Positions 8,027-17,014 are shown, counted from the first letter of the stretch. The stretch is DNA of 64,000 nucleotides from Chloroflexota bacterium (GCA_013204555.1 JABMNO010000021.1:27837-91836); one strand, 5' to 3'. The notes: generated from the sequence alone by a model not told the origin. Numbers and translations are program-made.

Positions 8027-8401
8027 TTAGCTAGATGGTCCTTCGACATGGAAGAGCTTGCTGTAAATGCTCCACCGATCATCAGCGTTGAGAAGCAACA
8101 ACGAATCCTTGAAGGTCATTCCGAGATAATCGTCCCGCACTTGCACTGCCGCCGTATTGCCGGCGATTTCTAGCGAAAGAATGTCAATGCGTTCGGGTGC
8201 ACCTTGCGCCTTTGGAGATGGCTGCTGGCTCTCTACAAATCCGGCGAAATCGTCCACCGACATCTGATGCAGTCCATCTTCCAGGTAGCCCGTGATCTTC
8301 GCGTTGGCGTGAAACGCGCTGCGTACTTTCTCACCGCTGGATTCGTACATGCAGTCGAAGTACGTTTGGATTACGTCTTTGATCTGAGTTTCATCGCTCA
8401 T
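8027..8401 (-). CDS. NTF2-like/lumazine-binding-type (SnoaL fold) protein
   Basis: A 124-residue single-domain protein with the NTF2-like order of helices followed by strands: TQIKDVIQTYFDCMYESSGEKVRSAFHANAKITG, then ISLEIAGNTAAVQVRDDY and DRWSIYSKLFH. It most resembles the small putative lumazine-binding group of the SnoaL superfamily. Such proteins bind or act on small hydrophobic ligands, but no catalytic residue can be assigned here. It stands alone, convergent with nothing obvious, between the RraA and RNase D genes on the same strand. Confidence 0.7.
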   Translation of the reverse strand: MSDETQIKDVIQTYFDCMYESSGEKVRSAFHANAKITGYLEDGLHQMSVDDFAGFVESQQPSPKAQGAPERIDILSLEIAGNTAAVQVRDDYLGMTFKDSLLLLNADDRWSIYSKLFHVEGPSS

Positions 8402-8526
8402 GTCCAGTTCTCCCGTGCCATGCTTCTTAGAGCGCGCAATATTACTCGATTCGTACAGGATTCAACATATGAGGAACGGATTGCGGCAGTCCAAGATCGA
8501 AATGCCTACCTCTCTCGACCGGGTCT

Positions 8527-9690
8527 TTACGCCTCTGCGCCATCCGTGCGCAGCACTTGCAGTCCGTCTGCGGCGCCGGTGAGGGCGATCTTGCCTTCCA
8601 TCAATGCCAGCGCGTCTTCTCCAAATAGCTCTCTGCGCCACCCGGTCAGGAACTTGATATCGGCGTTCTTGTCGATCAACAACTGCTCAAGGTCGTCTCT
8701 GGTGGCAACCATCTTCGGAGCCACGTCCTGTTCCTCGCAACGCAACTTGAGCAAAGCCTGAAGTAAGGCGACCAGTTCTCGAGCGCCGCCGGGCAGTTCC
8801 GGCCTTGGGGTGAGGCGTGGCCAATCATCTTTCGGGATGGCGAGTCCCCTCTTGACCGCGGCAAGAATTTCGCTGCCCATGGAGCCATTAACCGCGTTCG
8901 ATCCCAGGCCGCGAATACGGCTAAGCTGATCTTTGGTGGATGGCGCTGCGGAAGCGATCTCAACCAGTGGCTCATCGCGGATGATTCGGCCGCGGGGGAC
9001 GTTAGTCTTGTCGGCCTTCACTTCTCGCCACGCCGCCAGCTCTTGCAGAACCGCCAACGCTCGCGGTTTGGCCCGCCGATGCTTCACCCGCCGCCATGCA
9101 TCCATCGGCTCAGTTACATATGTGGACGGTGACGCCAGAGTCTCCATCTCCTCCGCGAGCCACAGGATTCGCTCATTCTCCGACAGCTTTTCCTCAAGCG
9201 CTTCAAATATGGTGCAGAGGTGAATGACATCGTCCAGAGCGTACTGGAGTTGCTGATCGCTTAGCGGTCGCAAAGACCAGTCGGAGTACTGCGATGACTT
9301 ATCGACGGACACCCGAGCAATTGTCGCGGCGAGCGTGGCAAACCCCACCTGTTCTCCAAAGCCACAGACCATTGCCGCAACCTGGGTATCGAACAGAGGC
9401 GCCGGAACCTGGCCCATTAGCTCGTAAAAGATCTCAAGGTCCTGCCGGGCGGCGTGAAATACCTTGACGATGGCCGGGTTCGACATCACAGCGAACAGGG
9501 GGGATAGATCCATCCCACGGGCCAGCGGATCGACCGCGACGGCTTCAAGTCCCGGCGCCGCCAGTTGTATCAGGCACAGTTCCGCCCGATAGGTCCGCTC
9601 CCGCATGAACTCGGTGTCGACGGCCACGTAACGAGCGGATTCAAGTTCTTTGCAATATGCCGCCAGCTCGGCGGAGTCAGTAATGAGCAT
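8527..9690 (-). CDS. rnd: Ribonuclease D (3'-5' exoribonuclease, tRNA maturation)
   Basis: The DEDD exonuclease domain begins at once: VAVDTEFMRERTY holds the first D-x-E. It is followed by IVKVFHAARQDLEIFYEL with the second Asp and YALDDVIHLCTIFEAL with the final Y-x3-D of the DEDDy class. An HRDC-like helical half follows, as in E. coli RNase D, and the length (387 residues) agrees. The enzyme trims the 3' ends of tRNA precursors. I prefer ATG 9690 (MLITDSAELAAYCKEL) because it aligns with the family N-terminus. The frame stays open to an ATG at 9795, which would add 35 residues not seen in the family. Confidence 0.92.
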   Translation of the reverse strand: MLITDSAELAAYCKELESARYVAVDTEFMRERTYRAELCLIQLAAPGLEAVAVDPLARGMDLSPLFAVMSNPAIVKVFHAARQDLEIFYELMGQVPAPLFDTQVAAMVCGFGEQVGFATLAATIARVSVDKSSQYSDWSLRPLSDQQLQYALDDVIHLCTIFEALEEKLSENERILWLAEEMETLASPSTYVTEPMDAWRRVKHRRAKPRALAVLQELAAWREVKADKTNVPRGRIIRDEPLVEIASAAPSTKDQLSRIRGLGSNAVNGSMGSEILAAVKRGLAIPKDDWPRLTPRPELPGGARELVALLQALLKLRCEEQDVAPKMVATRDDLEQLLIDKNADIKFLTGWRRELFGEDALALMEGKIALTGAADGLQVLRTDGAEA

Positions 9691-9946
9691 CGAGCGATTG
9701 TCGCCCAGTGGTGGACTCAGGTCCAGCGGGCGGGAGTGATTCAGCACTATGCGCACGGTTCTGGAGCGATCTTGAGCGGTCATGGGCCTCGCCATGGAGT
9801 CGATCGCGAAAATCGGTGCATTTGTGAAAGATGATGTGCTTGCCTGGGTTCCGGCCTACGCCGGAAAGACGGTGGAGTTGGCGCCACGGTGTCTTGCGGT
9901 TTGGGAGTTGGAATGTACGCGCTGTTCAGGACGTTGATATGGCGAC

Positions 9947-11167
9947 TCACAGCGGTTTCAGCCCTTCTCCTGCTCGCGCTTCATCAACGGTCAGTATCCC
10001 CGCGTTGACCAGCGATACGACGCGCTCGACTCGCTGAGTTTCCGACTCTTTGAGCGCGTCGATGGTGCTCACATCAAAGGACACGCGAAGGGTCTCACTG
10101 GAGCCAAACAGAGGAACCAGCGACCGGTTGAGTTCATCGGCGAAGAGGGTTAGCTCAGGGATGATCGTGTTGCGCCAGAAGAATCTTTCCTCCGCGTTGA
10201 TGTTGGCAAAAGTCGCTTCCGTGAGATCTGCGAGGAACGCTTTCGGCACGCCAAACACTCGTGCGACCTCTTCCACAGACCACTTGAGCGTTGAAATGAA
10301 CTCCATATCTCGGTGAGACAGGCCTGTCCGCTTGATATCCATCCCTGCGCCAAGCAGCACCGGTCGATGGGCATTCCTCTCACCCTTGAACCGATCTTCC
10401 CAGCGGTTCAGGAAGTCGTTGGCTGTATCGTCATCGGGGGTTTCATCCGTGGTAATCGCAAGATCACCGGGTGTGGCGGAGTTGGAAAAGAAATTCCGAT
10501 TGAATGAATGTGCATTTCCGGCCATGTCCGCGACGTCTTTCACCGGGCTGATGGATGAGGCGCCGGTGAATTCATCCTTTGGATTGAAGTGCTTAAACCA
10601 GACCATCTCGTCCGGAAGGTACGCAACATCACCATCGGTGGTCTGGACGTTTTCATATAAGAAACCCCTGAGATACTGACGCTTGTCTGGCAACACTCGG
10701 ACTCGATCTGGGCGGAGGGGCCACAGTTCGATCGCCCCGTTACTGACTGAGCGCTCAATGCCCCAGTAAGACGCACCCCAGATCAGGACGTAGGTCTCCG
10801 TTGCCCGCAGAAGTTCCGCCAGAGTCCAATGGGGGTTCGGCCGCCTCAGTAGCTGTACGAGTCCGTGGGTCGGCTCCGCACGCTCCCAGATTCCCTGAAT
10901 ACGTTGCTCAACCACCAGCGGAACGGAACTGATGGCCGATGATCTCAGTTTGATCGAGGCGTGAATAGCGCCCGTATTTGAGAAGTAATCTCCAAATTCA
11001 AACGACCGCTCATCGGCCTGCATCGCGCCACGACCAAACATCAGGTCTATGGAATCGACCAGCACCCTGGAGATTCGGTTCCTCTTCTGCACCGTGCCTG
11101 ATGCGCGCCTTGATCGTTCTCGGACTCGTTGAGCCAGTCCCTCAGAGATGTTGTTCAGTATTCCCAA
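9947..11167 (-). CDS. Phage portal protein (HK97/lambda-type family)
   Basis: 406 residues with the phage portal fold. An N-terminal part contains AIHASIKLRSSAISSVPLVV and LLRRPNPHWTLAELL, then YVLIWGASYWGIER and LWPLRPDRVRVLPD. The stem region has FSNSATPGDLAITTDE, and VEEVARVFGVPKAFLADL and FANINAEERFF precede the C-terminal wing. Portals form the dodecameric DNA channel of the procapsid. The TTG start is supported by GGAAGGAA eight bases upstream. It lies 19 bases after the terminase stop, so the two are cotranscribed. No protease, capsid or tail gene follows; RNase D comes next, so the module is incomplete. Confidence 0.88.
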   Translation of the reverse strand: MGILNNISEGLAQRVRERSRRASGTVQKRNRISRVLVDSIDLMFGRGAMQADERSFEFGDYFSNTGAIHASIKLRSSAISSVPLVVEQRIQGIWERAEPTHGLVQLLRRPNPHWTLAELLRATETYVLIWGASYWGIERSVSNGAIELWPLRPDRVRVLPDKRQYLRGFLYENVQTTDGDVAYLPDEMVWFKHFNPKDEFTGASSISPVKDVADMAGNAHSFNRNFFSNSATPGDLAITTDETPDDDTANDFLNRWEDRFKGERNAHRPVLLGAGMDIKRTGLSHRDMEFISTLKWSVEEVARVFGVPKAFLADLTEATFANINAEERFFWRNTIIPELTLFADELNRSLVPLFGSSETLRVSFDVSTIDALKESETQRVERVVSLVNAGILTVDEARAGEGLKPL

Positions 11168-11186
11168 TCGTTGTTTCCTTCCGGAA

Positions 11187-12560
11187 CTACCAGATCTTGT
11201 AATTGTTGACAGTCAGAATTGATCCGAAGGCAAGCGCCAGAGCATCGGCATGGTCAGGACTTGGAAGACCTTTCCTGCGAAGCTCATCCTTGCCTTCAAG
11301 CCGCATCTGGCCGGAGCTGTTGAAGCTGTACCTCAGCGCCGCGAGTTGCGAGATAAGCTCCCGGTTGTCAGGGATCGACATCTCGCCAGCCTCAAACCGT
11401 TTTCGGAGACCGTCGAAGACTTCCGCTCGTTTGTTCGCGAACTGGCTCTTGTTCTTCGCCCTCTCGCCAACGTTCACCCCGAAGACTTTTTTCAGCTTCA
11501 GTTCAAGCAGTCGATCGACTACACCAGCGCCGATCCCAATCTCATCGACACGTACGAACGTTGGCTTGAGCTCCTTAATCAGCGCAGCTACGTGACCCGC
11601 GGTGGCCATCGTGTCCTGATTTCGGAATTCCAGAAATCTCAGGACAAGGTCGCCTCGCCGGATGCAGATGACCGTGCGATCAGAGCCAAACCGCGCCACA
11701 TCGACGCCAATCTCGATCCCGTCCTTTGGCCCTGCCACGCAGTTCTTGCCAACCGCTGCCTCGATTAGCTTTAGAGACACCAGCGTGTCCTCACTCGTGC
11801 TTGGGAAGTCGCCCTGCACCCGCACCTGGTACATCGGGCTCTCTTCGCCCCAGTTCAGCCGAGCCTCCTCAACCCATCGAGGCGTGATCAGCGCGGGCAT
11901 TCCGGGCGGCTCATCAGGCGACTGCAGGAGGTTGGGCGTATCGAATGCGGAGATGTGAATCGTCGACCACAACTGCCGCTTTGAGTGGAACGCTTCGTAA
12001 AACGTGCCGCTGAGAGAAGTAGGGTTGCCCAGGAGCAGCAAACGCGCGCGGGCTGATGTCATCGAGCCTTCGATAGCCTCGAATATCTCGTCGTCAACAC
12101 CCGGCGCCTCGTCAACGACGAACAGGATGCTGCCCTCGTGAAAACCCTGGAATCGGTCGGGCCTATTTGTCGAAAGGCCATTGGCGTAGTGCTTGTCTCC
12201 AAGTTCTAGGCTGGTCCGGTTCAATGTGCCTCCGAACAGCGCCTCATGCCCCCGATATGCGCGGCGAACCTCACGCCACAACACATCGCGTACCTGGTGC
12301 TCAGATGGGGCGGTCGTGATCGCCAGCGCATCCTCGAAACACATCAGCCACCAGAGCACGGCACAGGCAGCCGTAAACGTCTTGCCCGATCCGTTGCACG
12401 ATCTGACCGCAACCCGCCCATGATCTCTTACAGCCCCAAGAATCTCGGCCTGCTTGGACCATAATTCGGCGCCAAGTTGGGCGCGGGCGAACTCTGCTGG
12501 ATCGTTGAACCAGCGATCTCGTTCCGCGGCGGCGATCTCAACGGTTGAAACGACGCCCAC
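11187..12560 (-). CDS. Phage terminase large subunit
   Basis: 457 residues with an N-terminal packaging ATPase: Walker A is SCNGSGKTFTAA near residues 54-65, and Walker B with the catalytic acid is ILFVVDEAPG near residue 150, followed by the coupling motif LLLLGNPTS. The C-terminal RNase H-like nuclease begins at IGVDVARFGSDRTV, has RVDEIGIGAGVVDRL, and ends with SPDHADALALAFG, the usual final Asp motif. All motor and nuclease motifs appear intact. The GTG start directly abuts the TGA stop of the zinc-ribbon gene upstream. No small terminase is recognisable. Confidence 0.92.
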   Translation of the reverse strand: MGVVSTVEIAAAERDRWFNDPAEFARAQLGAELWSKQAEILGAVRDHGRVAVRSCNGSGKTFTAACAVLWWLMCFEDALAITTAPSEHQVRDVLWREVRRAYRGHEALFGGTLNRTSLELGDKHYANGLSTNRPDRFQGFHEGSILFVVDEAPGVDDEIFEAIEGSMTSARARLLLLGNPTSLSGTFYEAFHSKRQLWSTIHISAFDTPNLLQSPDEPPGMPALITPRWVEEARLNWGEESPMYQVRVQGDFPSTSEDTLVSLKLIEAAVGKNCVAGPKDGIEIGVDVARFGSDRTVICIRRGDLVLRFLEFRNQDTMATAGHVAALIKELKPTFVRVDEIGIGAGVVDRLLELKLKKVFGVNVGERAKNKSQFANKRAEVFDGLRKRFEAGEMSIPDNRELISQLAALRYSFNSSGQMRLEGKDELRRKGLPSPDHADALALAFGSILTVNNYKIW

Positions 12561-12758
12561 TCAGGCCTTTTGGGCCACAGACAGGGCCGGGGAGAAGATG
12601 TGACCGCAGCCACGGCACAGGTAGCACGTGTTGGCCGACTGCGACGCCTTATCAAGCGAGATGGTGCTGGTTGATTTACACCTCAGGCACCGCTGAACAT
12701 CTTGTTGAACTTCGGGTTCTGCAGAGTAGTTAGTTGAGAATTCGCCGCCAATTGTCAT
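12561..12758 (-). CDS. Small zinc-ribbon protein at the head of the phage module
   Basis: 65 residues containing RCLRCKST and YLCRGCGHIF, a CxxC...CxxC pair about 25 residues apart that suits a single zinc ribbon. The start at ATG 12758 is supported by GGAGG nine bases upstream; the frame is open further upstream but without family-like sequence. Its TGA is followed immediately by the GTG of the terminase gene, so it is the first gene of the operon. The role is unknown. A nucleic-acid-binding helper of packaging is a guess from position only. Confidence 0.7.
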   Translation of the reverse strand: MTIGGEFSTNYSAEPEVQQDVQRCLRCKSTSTISLDKASQSANTCYLCRGCGHIFSPALSVAQKA

Positions 12759-12792
12759 AGGAAGTCGCCTCCACGCGAGATGAATACCAGGT

Positions 12793-12812
12793 ATTAGAAC
12801 GTTTGTTCTAAT
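12793..12812 (-). promoter_or_regulatory. GAAC-N4-GTTC palindrome, LexA/SOS-box-like operator
   Basis: ATTAGAAC (12793-12800), a GTTT centre and GTTCTAAT (12805-12812) form a perfect 8-bp inverted repeat. It matches the GAAC-N4-GTTC core of Gram-positive-type LexA boxes. Its near edge is 34 bases upstream of the first gene of the zinc-ribbon/terminase/portal operon, which is a promoter position. A phage-encoded repressor site is the alternative. Confidence 0.6.
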
Positions 12813-12960
12813 TATCATCATCAACTTAGAGACGGTCAACCTGACCACGGCGAATAGTGACCAAAGCACCCGTGACATGGGTATCGGCACCGCAATACCG
12901 GGAAGGCGCACGCCCTGTGTCACAACGTATGGGGGGCATGATTGCGAATATCAGGTGTGG

Positions 12961-13009
12961 GTGCCTGGATTCCGGACATCTCCGCCGGGCCTCCGATTCC
13001 GGAACGACG
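12961..13009. repeat. Dispersed 50-bp palindromic repeat, copy 1
   Basis: Begins GTGCCTGGATTCCGGACATC and ends GATTCCGGAACGACG. The inner GGATTCCGG and CGATTCCGG give it partial dyad symmetry. Related copies lie at 54008-54057, 55826-55874 and 63898-63947. Confidence 0.75.
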
Positions 13010-13120
13010 CTGCGCTGCTGACATTTTTGGCGTGGTCGTGATCTTGCGAGCCACTGGCGGCAGATCTGATTGCAGTGGATTACACTTCTCCAACTCCACC
13101 ACATCCCCACAGGACAAATC

Positions 13121-14014
13121 ATGCCAATCCCAACAGAAGACACAATCGTCGTCGCCCCAACTCCGAATCCCATGCGCGCCGACGACACTATCGATCACGA
13201 CAAGCTGGCGGCGAATGTCGAGAAGTGGCTGGATACGGAGCTATCGGGATTCGTTGTCGTCACTCACGGCGGTGAGGAGCTTCAATTTGGCGAGCCAGAC
13301 AAGCTGGAATCCGTCAAAACCGTGGTGCAGGCTCACAAAGGCCAGCGCTTCGTTATCGCAGGTATCGACTCGCCTTCCTCCACTGAGGTGATAAGGCTGG
13401 CGAACCTGTACGCCGAGGCTGGCGCCGACATGATTCGCGTGCGCATCCCCGGCGCTGCCGCGGGCGGGCGCGCTTCGAGTGGCAACGTGGAGTACTTCGA
13501 GCAAGTTACAGAGGGTAGCCCGGTGCCGGTGGTCGTGATTCATCAGCCACGATCCAGCCTGACCCCGGACACGTCGCCCCAGGAACTCGCTGAGATCACG
13601 GCAATGGACAACGTCTTCTCATACATCCTCTCGCTGAACTACCGGTGGGAATGTGGCGTGCCGCTCTCCATCCACGAGAGTACGCAGCTGTGGACCTGCA
13701 ACGGCAGCATCGTGTTGCCTGGCCAGATGATTGGCGCGGTGGGCGCGTGCCTCTTCTTCGGCAATTGGGCCCCAGGCCTCGTCAAGCAGGTCCTGGACCT
13801 TGGAAAAGCAGGTAAGTACGCAGAAGCGAACAAGCTCCAGAACAGCATGCTCCACGCCGACTTCCTTGGCATGTCTCTGGGTACAGCCGCTCTCAAATCC
13901 GGCCTGAACATGCTCGGCTACGATGCCACGGTGCCGCGCAAGCCGATGCTCCCACTGACTCCCGAGCAAGAGGCCGAGCTGCGGGCAGCGTTCGAAGAGT
14001 GCGGGTTGCTGTAG
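13121..14014 (+). CDS. DapA-family (dihydrodipicolinate synthase/NAL-like) protein lacking the usual Schiff-base lysine
   Basis: 297 residues from ATG 13121, which has AGGA upstream. The class I aldolase barrel is recognisable: GFVVVTHGGEEL near the start, RFVIAGIDSPSSTEVIRLA, AGADMIRVRIPG, and a C-terminal helical part (LVKQVLDLGKAGKYAEANKLQ). DapA relatives bind pyruvate through a lysine in G-I-K-D and use a tyrosine in the Y-N-I-P segment. Here the matching stretches read VVVIHQPRSS and NVFSYILSLNYRWE, so both residues are absent. It may be a non-aldolase member or a divergent enzyme. A substrate cannot be named. Confidence 0.75.
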   Translation: MPIPTEDTIVVAPTPNPMRADDTIDHDKLAANVEKWLDTELSGFVVVTHGGEELQFGEPDKLESVKTVVQAHKGQRFVIAGIDSPSSTEVIRLANLYAEAGADMIRVRIPGAAAGGRASSGNVEYFEQVTEGSPVPVVVIHQPRSSLTPDTSPQELAEITAMDNVFSYILSLNYRWECGVPLSIHESTQLWTCNGSIVLPGQMIGAVGACLFFGNWAPGLVKQVLDLGKAGKYAEANKLQNSMLHADFLGMSLGTAALKSGLNMLGYDATVPRKPMLPLTPEQEAELRAAFEECGLL

Positions 14015-14271
14015 GCCTTTTGGGCGAGAATCTCATTCTCCGAGGTCATGGGATGAGCCCCGCGACTGGTCGACCCACATCCTGCTTCCCACCCTCTCCT
14101 AAACCGCCAAACCAAGATGACACGCCGCCTTGAACCCCGCGGTCAAAATCTGGTCTCCTGTGTGTGGCTCACCGTCCGAGCAGGAACTTCGGAGTGATTT
14201 TTCGTCACGCGGTCGTCGCTTCGAGGCTGGGGAGGCGCTGCGGTCGTACAAGTGATGTAGGTGGCAGATTG

Positions 14272-14766
14272 ATGAGAATCGGCACGATAGGCGTCGTCCC
14301 GCTAATCGGGGCGCTGGTATTTATGTTGGCTCTGGGCTGTTCTTCAGACGGTTCTGACGCGCCGGGTACGCCTTCGTCAGCGCCTCAGTCGTCTGCAACT
14401 CCAACGCCACAGGTTGATGATTCCTCTGGCGAGATGGTGGTCACGCTGCATATCTCAACCCCGGCAGGGGACCGTCAAACCGGTACGGCCGTGCTCACCT
14501 CAATTGGCGATACTACCAATATTGAAATCAACGTCGCCCCACCTGCCCTGGAAGCTCAGCCAATGCACATCCACTTTGGCAATTGCAGTGAGATTGGAAG
14601 CATCTTTGAGGGGCTGGAGAACGTGATCCTGGGGCACTCATCAACCACGCTTGAAGTGCCGATGGACCGGATTACCGTGTCCGGCATGTTGATCAATATC
14701 CATGCCTCGTTTGACGACTTCCCAACGTCAACCGGTTGCGTGGAAATGCCAGTCTTGACGAGCTAG
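14272..14766 (+). CDS. Secreted lipoprotein, weakly CHRD-like
   Basis: 164 residues from ATG 14272. An N-terminal hydrophobic segment ends in the lipobox LALG-C (about residue 23), followed by a Ser/Thr/Pro-rich linker (residues about 25-50) and a beta-rich domain. The segment EAQPMHIHFGNCSEIG and the final hydrophobic strands recall CHRD-type domains, which carry a HxH in the same setting, but the match is weak. Two cysteines (NCSEIG and TGCVEM) could form a disulfide. The frame is open for 36 further codons upstream, but those residues are basic and lack signal character. Confidence 0.55.
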   Translation: MRIGTIGVVPLIGALVFMLALGCSSDGSDAPGTPSSAPQSSATPTPQVDDSSGEMVVTLHISTPAGDRQTGTAVLTSIGDTTNIEINVAPPALEAQPMHIHFGNCSEIGSIFEGLENVILGHSSTTLEVPMDRITVSGMLINIHASFDDFPTSTGCVEMPVLTS

Positions 14767-14782
14767 CGTTCCGGCTGGCCTC

Positions 14783-16309
14783 TCAGGCTGGATGGCCGGA
14801 CTGGTGGAGTGGCAAGATCAGAGATGCCGTTGTCCCACGACCACGCTCGCTCTTGATCGTAAGCGAGCCGCCATGGCGTTCCGCGATCTGCCTTGAGATC
14901 ATTAGCCCCAGACCTGTGCCATCAATTCCACGCGTGTCCTCGTTGTCGACCCTGAAAAACGGGGTGAACAGCTTCTGCTGATCCTCTGTAGACATGCCGA
15001 TACCCTGATCTGAGATATCGATCGTGATATTGTCCCTGTCAATGCGGCAACCAAGGGTGATCGCTGTGTTCTCTGGAGAGTACTTGGAGGCGTTGGATAG
15101 CAGGTTGATAAGAACCTGCTCACATCGTCCTCTATCCATGGGGATGCAGGTCTGATCGCAATCGAACGCGAGGTCAAGCTCCTGGGCGCGGGTTTGAAGC
15201 ACGGGAATCATCGACTCCGCAACTTCGTCGATTAGTACCGAGATGTCGTGCTCTCCAAGGTCCAGTTCCAGAGAATTGGACTCAGCCCGGGAGTAGTCCA
15301 TGAGGTCGGATACGAGTCCGGACATCCTTCTCGTGTTACGGCTTATTGCGCCCGTGGCCTTAAGCTCCTTTTCGCCCAGGTTTCCTGACCTGTTTCTGCT
15401 GAGGATGTCTGAATATGCAGAAATTGAAGTCAGGGGGTTATTTAGCTCATGCGTCACCACCGAGAGAAGCTTGATCTTGGCGTCTACCGCCGCGTTCAGC
15501 TTTTCATTCCTGTCATCTAGCGCCGCGGATAGCTCTTTCTCGTGTACGAGAAGCATTGCAAGTTGTCTCCGCGCCGCCGCCGCGACTGCGTAACCGCGCC
15601 ACACCACAAGGAGCAAACTGGCGAAGAGGATTCCCATAACTGCGATAACGGTGATGATTCGGAATCTCGCCCCCGATGCTGTCGCCGCGTCGATGGCTGA
15701 CGTGACATCTCGGAAGACGACAACTATGTGCGCAGGGCCGGCATCTGTCAGTGATGTCCCCTCGCGTGGAATCGGCACTTTCGTGACGATGATCTCACGC
15801 GGTGTGACATCACCAGCCAATGAAAACAACGTCTCTGTGCCCATGTAGTTGCTGGTTGACTGACTCAGATCTTGCGTCAACCCGGGGGAAGAATCACTAA
15901 TGGTGGGGTCGCTACTGTACTCAAACTTGCCATCTGGTCCAGCGATATCGACTCTGATTACGGATTGACCGGCAAAGGAGTCCATCACAAGGCGATCAAT
16001 GATCGTGCGATCATTTGGAAACGTCAGATTAGCGTCTTCAGTTGGTAGCGATAGAGCACTCAAGGCCTCAATAACGCGATAACTTCCAACGCGGGCCGGT
16101 TGCTCTGACTCCTGCTCCAGCCGGGATTCGACAACTCCACGCTCCACACGGCTGGAAACGGTGTTCACCGCCCAGAGCGCGGCCAGCACCACAATGATGC
16201 TCACCAATGAGTATTGACGCACGGGAGTAAACCACCCGGCGCTGGGGTCCAGTTCCTCACGAACCGGGTTATTTGCTGTCGAGCCACGCGCCCATGGCAG
16301 CATAGTCAA
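14783..16309 (-). CDS. Membrane sensor histidine kinase
   Basis: 508 residues: a first membrane helix at about 32-50 (LVSIIVVLAALWAVNTVSS), an extracytoplasmic sensor of about 170 residues, and a second helix at about 222-242 (IITVIAVMGILFASLLLVVW). A short coiled coil is followed by the dimerization/phosphoacceptor helix with the H-box VVTHELNNPLTSIS. The ATPase domain is complete: LINLLSNASKYSPE (N box), ISDQGIGMS (G1) and GTGLGLMISRQIAERHGG (G2). No response regulator is adjacent, so its partner is encoded elsewhere. The stimulus is unknown. A GGAATCC-TCGC-GGATTCC inverted repeat 27 bases upstream of the start could be an operator. Confidence 0.9.
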   Translation of the reverse strand: MTMLPWARGSTANNPVREELDPSAGWFTPVRQYSLVSIIVVLAALWAVNTVSSRVERGVVESRLEQESEQPARVGSYRVIEALSALSLPTEDANLTFPNDRTIIDRLVMDSFAGQSVIRVDIAGPDGKFEYSSDPTISDSSPGLTQDLSQSTSNYMGTETLFSLAGDVTPREIIVTKVPIPREGTSLTDAGPAHIVVVFRDVTSAIDAATASGARFRIITVIAVMGILFASLLLVVWRGYAVAAAARRQLAMLLVHEKELSAALDDRNEKLNAAVDAKIKLLSVVTHELNNPLTSISAYSDILSRNRSGNLGEKELKATGAISRNTRRMSGLVSDLMDYSRAESNSLELDLGEHDISVLIDEVAESMIPVLQTRAQELDLAFDCDQTCIPMDRGRCEQVLINLLSNASKYSPENTAITLGCRIDRDNITIDISDQGIGMSTEDQQKLFTPFFRVDNEDTRGIDGTGLGLMISRQIAERHGGSLTIKSERGRGTTASLILPLHQSGHPA

Positions 16310-16546
16310 CCTTTACGGATATTTTTCTCTGATTGGGAATCCTCGCGGATTCCACTCATCATGGAGAGTGTCATCTAGCCTATTTTCATTGGGTATTTGA
16401 CAGGGGTTTCCGTTACATCCCCTCAATGCGAGGTGCAGCTGTACCCAAATATGCGGCGACCTGAACTACATACAAGTTATTCGTTGAGCAGTTCACTTTG
16501 GATGTGAGGGCCGCCGTTTGGTGATGCGGTCGACACCTGATTATTT

Positions 16547-17014
16547 TCACTGCCCGAGTATCTCCTTCGCAGCGGCGATCTCCATGTCATGCAGCTTCGC
16601 GACCCGCCGCCGGAAATCTGGATCCGTGCTGAACTTGGCCGCCAGGAACGCCGTCACGATCTCCTCCGCAACGTTGATACCAATGATCTGTGCTCCGAGG
16701 CACAGCAGATTGACGTCATCATGCTCAACGCACTGGTGGGCGGAGTAGATATCGTGGGCTACTGCGGCCCGGATGCCCGGAATCTTGTTCCCCGCAATAG
16801 AAGCGCCCACCCCGGTGCCGCACACCAGAATTCCGCGCTCAGCACGACCCTGCCTCACCTCATTGCATACAGTGCGTGAAATATCTGGAAAATCTACAGG
16901 CGCGCCGGTGAGTGTGCCGAAGTCAGTGACTTCATGGCCCTGTGAAGCCAGATAGTCGAATATCGGCCCCTTCATTGGAAACCCGGCGTGGTCACCGCCA
17001 ATCGCAATTCTCAT
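16547..17014 (-). CDS. rpiB: Ribose-5-phosphate isomerase B
   Basis: 155 residues with the RpiB/LacAB fold. The N-terminal IAIGGDHAGFPMK is followed by ILVCGTGVGASIAGNK, whose Cys is the proton-transfer base in RpiB, and by AVAHDIYSAHQCVEHDDVNLLCLGAQIIG. The enzyme interconverts ribose 5-phosphate and ribulose 5-phosphate in the pentose phosphate pathway. Length and motif order are normal. The allose 6-phosphate isomerase activity of some family members cannot be excluded. It lies downstream of the molybdoenzyme operon on the same strand after a gap of about 118 bases, so it is probably separate. Confidence 0.92.
   Translation of the reverse strand: MRIAIGGDHAGFPMKGPIFDYLASQGHEVTDFGTLTGAPVDFPDISRTVCNEVRQGRAERGILVCGTGVGASIAGNKIPGIRAAVAHDIYSAHQCVEHDDVNLLCLGAQIIGINVAEEIVTAFLAAKFSTDPDFRRRVAKLHDMEIAAAKEILGQ

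Larger units (their letters stand above)
12759..13120. other. Divergent intergenic region with operator-like palindrome and a dispersed repeat
   Basis: This 362-nt gap separates the leftward phage operon from the rightward DapA-like gene. Besides the palindrome at 12793-12812 it holds a copy of the roughly 50-base dispersed repeat at 12961-13009. Frames crossing it are not family-like. Confidence 0.5.

Noticed and set aside
12826..13188. Minus-strand frame upstream of the zinc-ribbon gene
   Set aside because: It crosses a dispersed repeat and the operator-like palindrome and lacks any domain feature.
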